Assembly (NCBI GenBank): GCA_947074265.1
Contig: CAMTPD010000108.1
Location: forward strand, 1 to 6,011
Length of the DNA: 6,011 nt
From: an uncultured Porphyromonadaceae bacterium
Lineage (GTDB): Bacteria; Bacteroidota; Bacteroidia; Bacteroidales; CAMTPD01
Reading direction: 5' to 3'
Under the pieces are notes generated by a model. The model worked only from the letters and a program-made list of their open reading frames with translations. It was not told the origin of the DNA and did no database searches. Each line of letters opens with the position of its first letter. Position 1 is the first letter of the stretch. Of this stretch, positions 5,700 to 6,011 are shown piece by piece. Position numbers and translations under genes: made by a program.

Positions 5700-6011
5700 T
5701 ATTGCTATATGCGACAATCACTCAAATTAAGAATCCCTCCCAATCAACCTATTTTATATGCATTCAAGATATTGCTGGTATCTCTAATAACCGAGCTATC
5801 AAAATCAGCAAGCGAATACAAATGCCTAAATAAGTCAGGATGTAAAGAAGGCTCCTTTAAGTCGCTTCAGATTCTTCCGCAAACGGGGCACATAGGTCAC
5901 AGTGTTAAAAGTATACTCAACACTAAGCTTGCAGACGTAATCTTAGTTTTATTTCTTATATTCTCAATTTTAGAAGAAAGAGTCTTAACATTCTTCTAAA
6001 AGAGGTCCAGC
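5700..6011. other. Region without a convincing gene, possible decayed element
   Basis: Upstream of the antitoxin promoter the sequence is open on both strands. Forward, an ATG at 5709 gives 96 residues to a TAA at 5997-5999, but there is no promoter element and I do not recognise the product. On the minus strand, the frame with codons starting at 6010 has a TAG near 5998 and is then interrupted only by three TGA codons until about 5703. Neither reading is accepted as a gene. A remnant of a mobile or repeated sequence is possible but unproven. No terminal repeats, tRNA or terminator were seen, and the right edge may cut a larger feature. Confidence 0.3.

Noticed and set aside
5703..6010. TGA recoded as tryptophan in the minus-strand reading at the right edge
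   Set aside because: The genes nearby use TGA as a normal stop (transporter end at 2886-2888, toxin end at 4674-4676), so a recoded genetic code is not credible here. Decay or chance is simpler.

Overview
This window most likely comes from the chromosome of a bacterium of the phylum Bacteroidota, probably order Bacteroidales; the genus cannot be read from it. The support is a lineage-typical set of proteins (a DUF6565-like lipoprotein, an MFSD1-like MFS carrier, a FolC with DTGHN and GMVNDKD motifs), moderate G+C, and a TAnnTTTG-type -7 promoter element 19-42 bases before the first gene of four separate transcription units. Shine-Dalgarno sequences are not evident. No rRNA, tRNA, CRISPR array or intact insertion sequence was seen.

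Layout. Bases 1-167 may hold the last codons of an upstream gene and the folC leader. folC (211-1503, +) is followed after 35 bases by an MFS transporter gene (from 1539, +) that is broken by one in-frame TAA at 2448-2450 but otherwise runs on to 2888. A long-looped hairpin (2921-2976) and two short GC hairpins with T tracts on opposite strands (3013-3052) separate this unit from a convergent lipoprotein gene (3051-3419, -). A shared upstream region (3420-3572) then leads to a DUF2231-like four-helix membrane protein (3573-4019, +) and a C_GCAxxG_C_C family protein (4077-4541, +). A strong bidirectional terminator (4562-4612) closes this part.

Beyond the terminator lies an accessory-looking segment. 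On the minus strand a Panacea-domain (DUF4065/SocA-like) antitoxin gene (5128-5607) overlaps by 11 bases a small downstream gene (4674-5138) whose product I do not recognise. The arrangement fits a PanAT-type toxin-antitoxin operon with an uncharacterised toxin, and it is the most interesting item in the window. From about 5700 to the right edge the sequence has no convincing gene, but it reads unusually openly on both strands and may be a decayed mobile or repeated sequence.

How the parts relate. FolC makes dihydrofolate and polyglutamylates folates in the cytoplasm. The carrier next to it has no demonstrated link to folate. The lipoprotein, the DUF2231 protein and the C_GCAxxG protein are chromosomal genes of unknown function. 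The antitoxin-toxin pair has its own promoter and is insulated by the shared terminator, as expected for a self-contained module.
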